A stretch of DNA of 43,119 nt from an uncultured Bacteroidales bacterium (lineage in GTDB: Bacteria; Bacteroidota; Bacteroidia; Bacteroidales; Bacteroidaceae). The stretch covers positions 1-43,119 of the forward strand of contig CACWFY010000023.1 in NCBI GenBank assembly GCA_902760345.1, read 5' to 3'. Below the pieces are notes generated by a model. That model worked only from the letters and a program-made list of their open reading frames with translations, was not told the DNA's origin and searched no databases. Shown here piece after piece: positions 40,030-43,119 of this stretch (positions are counted from its first letter, which is position 1; each line of letters opens with the position of its first letter). Position numbers and translations under genes: made by a program.

Positions 40030-41655
40030 ATGATGAAGATGAATGAAATAAAGAAATACCTTATTGCGGGGATGGTATGTTGCGCTAGCTGCGTAGCACT
40101 TACGTCTTGTAACGAGTTGGACGAGGTACCTGACAATCGTACCGAGATAGATACCCCTGAGAAGGTTCAGCTGCTGCTTGTATCAGGCTATCCGCAGTCT
40201 GTGCCCGCTGTCATGTGTGAGCTGTTTGGCGATAATTTTGTAGACAATAACATCATCAAACCAGGTATTCACCGCTCCCCGTACAAAGATTTCCATGCTG
40301 AGGCATACGCATGGGAGAATACCACCAACTATAGTACTGGCGATGATGATACACCCTATCAGGTATGGGAACAGTACTACCAAGGCATTGCTGTTTGTAA
40401 CCATGCTATTGACGCTATGAAGGAGTTGAGCGACAATCCGGCTACCGACCCTCAGATGGCTCACTCATGGGGAGAAGCCCATGTGTTGCGTGCTTATCTG
40501 CATTTTGTGCTGCTCAATGTGTTTGCAGAAGCATACAAGGACGACACCCAAAGTAGTGTTGATAAGGGTATTCCCTATGTTACTGAGTCTGAGGATGTCG
40601 TGAACGTCAACTATAGCGATAGCAAGTTCCTACACAGCGTAAAGGAAACCTACGATCTCATTGAGAAAGACTTTCTTGAAGGTATGGATCTCATTGATGA
40701 CTCTAAATACAAGGTTCCTGCATACCATTTTAATAAGAATGCCTGCAATGCCTTCGCTGCTCGTTTTTACCTTTACAAGCGAGACTATGCTAAGGTTATC
40801 AAGTATGCCGATGCTGCTTTGGGAAGCAATGCTACCAATATGATGCGTAAGTGGGCTTCGATGAGTACCAACACCATCCAGTCCATGCTGAACTCTTACA
40901 ACGACGAGACTGCAGCATGCAACTTCTTGTTGCAGACCGCCTACTCTCTCCAAGACCGTCTCCTCAGTGCTATCCGCTTCACAATCAATGAGGGCAGTCC
41001 TGCTGACAAGGTCAAGTCATCAAAGGAAGCCATCTATGGTGGTGGTCCCAATTGGAGCAGTCGTCTGCCAGCCTATGATGGTAAAATATATCGCTATGGA
41101 GAGAACGACGATGGCTCATGGCTGTTCCGCGTGCACGAGTATTTTGAGTATGATGACAAGATTGCTGGTATCGGTTGGGTACACATCATCTATCAACCGT
41201 TTACTGCTGAGGAGACTCTCCTCTGCCGTGCCGAGGCAAAGCTCTATAGCGGTGATCAGACAGGTGCTCTTGCAGATTTGAACACTTGGACAGCATCGAA
41301 ACAGGTCGCCAATGAACTTACGATGGCCAATATCAGAAGATTCTACAGCAGTACGAAGACTCCTGCGCAGATAGAGACCGATAACTACATCTCAGAGCTG
41401 CATCCTGCCGAGATGAGTTCTCAGTTTAAGGTGCTCACAGGCGACGATCTCTCCCGTTATGGTATCAAGGTGCGCCACGTCTTCCGTGGTCCTACAGATA
41501 AGAACATTACCGTTGACGTGCTTAACTGGGACGACAAGCGTCGCGTTATGCAGATCCCGCAGAACGTTATCAATGCCGGCTATCCCAGTACTGATCGTTC
41601 TACGCAGGTGAACCAAAGCAGTCCTATGACGATAAAACCCCAGTTGGTACAGTAA
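40030..41655 (+). CDS. SusD/RagB-family nutrient-binding lipoprotein
   Basis: A 541-residue outer-membrane lipoprotein that caps the SusC channel. The lipobox is LTSC (KKYLIAGMVCCASCVALTSC). Then ELDEVPDNRTEIDTPEKVQLLLVSGYPQ opens the mature protein, and the SusD helical core includes HVLRAYLHFVLLNVFAEAY and YNKNACNAFAARFYLYKRDYAKVIKYADAAL-like sequence typical of the TPR repeats. Three close ATGs (40030, 40033, 40039) are possible starts; I use the first. It follows the broken SusC by 20 bp and precedes the metallohydrolase by 22 bp. The bound substrate is unknown; no glycoside hydrolase is nearby. Confidence 0.92.
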   Translation: MMKMNEIKKYLIAGMVCCASCVALTSCNELDEVPDNRTEIDTPEKVQLLLVSGYPQSVPAVMCELFGDNFVDNNIIKPGIHRSPYKDFHAEAYAWENTTNYSTGDDDTPYQVWEQYYQGIAVCNHAIDAMKELSDNPATDPQMAHSWGEAHVLRAYLHFVLLNVFAEAYKDDTQSSVDKGIPYVTESEDVVNVNYSDSKFLHSVKETYDLIEKDFLEGMDLIDDSKYKVPAYHFNKNACNAFAARFYLYKRDYAKVIKYADAALGSNATNMMRKWASMSTNTIQSMLNSYNDETAACNFLLQTAYSLQDRLLSAIRFTINEGSPADKVKSSKEAIYGGGPNWSSRLPAYDGKIYRYGENDDGSWLFRVHEYFEYDDKIAGIGWVHIIYQPFTAEETLLCRAEAKLYSGDQTGALADLNTWTASKQVANELTMANIRRFYSSTKTPAQIETDNYISELHPAEMSSQFKVLTGDDLSRYGIKVRHVFRGPTDKNITVDVLNWDDKRRVMQIPQNVINAGYPSTDRSTQVNQSSPMTIKPQLVQ

Positions 41656-41677
41656 CACATATAAAGGCTTTAAGAAG

Positions 41678-42934
41678 ATGAAAAAGATACTATATATCAT
41701 GAGCGTATCAGCCCTCATTCTGGGCTTTACCTCTTGTAGTGATGACAACTTCACAGAGTCTATCTATGACACCTCTGTGAAGGCCGTAGATCCCGATGCG
41801 TCTACCTATGATTTCGACCAGTGGATTTATGACAATTTCACCAAACCTTATAACGTAGAGATTCAGTATAAGTTCAACTTCCCGGCATCGGACATGAGTT
41901 TCCAACTGGCTCCTGCGTCTTATGACAAGTCTCAGTTGCTGACCCACTTCATCAAGTACCTGTTCTACGATGTCTACTCCAAGTATGCAGGTGAGAACTT
42001 TATGAAGCAGTACGGGCCTCGTATATTCCACTTCATCGGTTCGTCCGGTTATAGCCCCCGTACCGGTACGGAGGTGTTAGGTTTGGCTTCGGGCGGTGTG
42101 AAAATTACGCTCTACAACCTGAACGAAATGAAGGGCTACGCTCCTGGTACTACCTATACGAGCGGTGACTTGTTTGTTCTGAATCAGAAGTACTTCCATA
42201 CTATGCACCACGAGTTCTCGCATATCCTTCATCAGACGAAGTCTTATCCTGTGACTTTCGGTCAGGTAACATCAGGCACTTACGACCCCATCGACTGGCA
42301 TGAGCGCGACTCTGTAGAGAGCCATCGTCTAGGCTACGTCACCCACTACGCTTCTTCGGCCACCTATGAAGATTTTGTGGAGACTCTGTCGTGTATCATC
42401 ACCGATGACGACTATCGTTGGATGATGCGTATCATCAATGCCTGCTCACCTGGATGGCGTACAGGTGACAAGGAACAAGTTCTGGAACTACTCAAGAATT
42501 TGAATATCAATCCTGATCAAGCGGGTACTCATTGGAACGACTTCTCGCTTTTTGACGAAAGTGAATATAATACTGAAAATGGTACCTATGAGCCTACCAA
42601 TCGTGTGGTTCTGGACGTTCATCGTAACCTTCCCAATTCTTCTACTCATGAGTATGAGGTATACGACCTGAACAAAGGTAAGTATGTTGCTCAATTCCAG
42701 TATACACTGAAGAAATCCTTCACTTCGTTCCAGGACTTCCTGAACTGGGTACCTGTCAAGTCTGACGACTCCATCGCTGGTATTAATTCCATGTTGAAGA
42801 AGATCTCTATTGCCACAGCCTGGCACAAGGATCGTTGGGGTCTTGACACTTTCGTCCTGCGTGAGGAAGTACGTAAGAGACAAGATGGAATCAACGACTT
42901 CTTAAACGATGTGACCATCTACCCGTTGAAGTAA
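41678..42934 (+). CDS. Zinc metallohydrolase lipoprotein linked to SusC/SusD
   Basis: A 418-residue lipoprotein (lipobox FTSC at the end of MKKILYIMSVSALILGFTSC). HHEFSHILHQ holds the HExxH zinc motif (His178, Glu179, His182), and GYVTHYASSATYEDFVETLS downstream supplies candidate third-ligand acids (Glu231, Asp232, Glu235). This matches a family I recall as substrate import-associated zinc metallohydrolase lipoproteins, which sit beside SusC/SusD pairs and have no proven substrate. It should be on the cell surface or in the periplasm next to the transporter. It could trim peptides or another ligand before import; this is inference. Confidence 0.82.
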   Translation: MKKILYIMSVSALILGFTSCSDDNFTESIYDTSVKAVDPDASTYDFDQWIYDNFTKPYNVEIQYKFNFPASDMSFQLAPASYDKSQLLTHFIKYLFYDVYSKYAGENFMKQYGPRIFHFIGSSGYSPRTGTEVLGLASGGVKITLYNLNEMKGYAPGTTYTSGDLFVLNQKYFHTMHHEFSHILHQTKSYPVTFGQVTSGTYDPIDWHERDSVESHRLGYVTHYASSATYEDFVETLSCIITDDDYRWMMRIINACSPGWRTGDKEQVLELLKNLNINPDQAGTHWNDFSLFDESEYNTENGTYEPTNRVVLDVHRNLPNSSTHEYEVYDLNKGKYVAQFQYTLKKSFTSFQDFLNWVPVKSDDSIAGINSMLKKISIATAWHKDRWGLDTFVLREEVRKRQDGINDFLNDVTIYPLK

Positions 42935-42942
42935 TGGTTTTT

Positions 42943-42973
42943 GAGCATTATTGATAATAGATAATTGATAATT
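42943..42973. repeat. GATAATT-type spacer before the last lipoprotein
   Basis: GATAATA, GATAATT, GATAATT run up to the ATG at 42974. The susC-susD spacer (40013-40029) ends with the same TTGATAATT word. Confidence 0.65.
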
Positions 42974-43119
42974 ATGATGAAAAATAATATAGCAAGAGGA
43001 TTCATCTACTGCGCGATGGCTGCAGTTGTTTCCACTGCCTTTACCAGTTGCCGATTCGAAGATGAAGATTTGTTCGATGAGTCGCCTGCGTTGCGCATCG
43101 AACATACGGGAGACAAACT
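42974..43119 (+). CDS. Start of a lipoprotein (DUF4302-like), cut by the window edge
   Basis: The first 48 codons are visible: MMKNNIARGFIYCAMAAVVSTAFTSC is a lipoprotein signal with lipobox FTSC, and the mature protein begins RFEDEDLFDESPALRIEH. An acidic start of the type FDES..RIEH is, from memory, typical of DUF4302 proteins, which accompany SusC/SusD and the HExxH lipoprotein in other Bacteroidota. Two adjacent ATGs (42974 and 42977) are possible starts. It is almost certainly the next gene of the same operon. The function is unknown. Confidence 0.65.
   Translation, partial: MMKNNIARGFIYCAMAAVVSTAFTSCRFEDEDLFDESPALRIEHTGDK

Overview
This window is ordinary chromosome from a Bacteroidales bacterium, most likely Prevotella or a close relative (Segatella, Xylanibacter). 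The evidence is a SusC/SusD pair, a GldH lipoprotein, the purH-mreBCD-mrdA-rodA order, DUF4290 next to murA, near absence of Shine-Dalgarno sequences, and at least fourteen promoters with the Bacteroidota -7 box TAnnTTTG, some with a TTTG -33 box 19-20 bp upstream. I see no insertion sequence, phage, CRISPR array or rRNA.

Layout. 1-700: tail of an unidentified gene, a terminator, then a gene-poor stretch with short tandem repeats. 701-2104 (-): FadL-type outer-membrane channel. 2346-8756 (+): the cell-elongation operon, IMP cyclohydrolase, mreB, mreC, mreD, mrdA (PBP2), rodA. 8713-11512 (-): holB, ricT, gldH. 11648-12530 (+): luxS and a lone receiver-domain protein. 12583-18326 (-): tsaB, DUF4290, murA, rimM, dxr, rseP, apparently one operon. 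18422-20440 (+): yicC, gmk, nadD. 20437-26113 (-): TPR-sensor histidine kinase, histidine phosphatase, IspD/TarI-like cytidylyltransferase, extended SDR, LicD phosphotransferase. 26241-31929 (both strands): surface-glycan genes (two glycosyltransferases, flippase, two acyltransferases). 31978-36496: metG, tRNA-Lys, tdk, rsmI, and a coiled-coil lipoprotein. 36742-end (+): a SusC/SusD import locus with a HExxH zinc metallohydrolase lipoprotein and the start of another lipoprotein.

How the genes work together. The first half supplies envelope growth: MurA makes the peptidoglycan precursor, MreBCD-PBP2-RodA builds the wall, RseP cuts membrane regulators, and Dxr feeds isoprenoid carriers. The middle cassette pairs a CDP-activating enzyme with a LicD transferase, which suggests polyol-phosphate or phosphocholine-like decoration of a surface polymer; flippase, glycosyltransferase and acyltransferase genes lie next to it. 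The right end is an outer-membrane import locus of unknown substrate. Its SusC gene is broken by an apparent deletion and frameshift near 39770.

Most notable points: the SusCD plus zinc-metallohydrolase locus, with its damaged SusC; the kinase-phosphatase-cytidylyltransferase-SDR-LicD operon, which resembles human ISPD/fukutin chemistry; a MurA with Asp in place of the fosfomycin-target Cys; two differently built back-to-back promoter regions with striking symmetry; and intergenic spacers made of private 7-9 bp tandem repeats that run from one gene's stop codon towards the next start codon.
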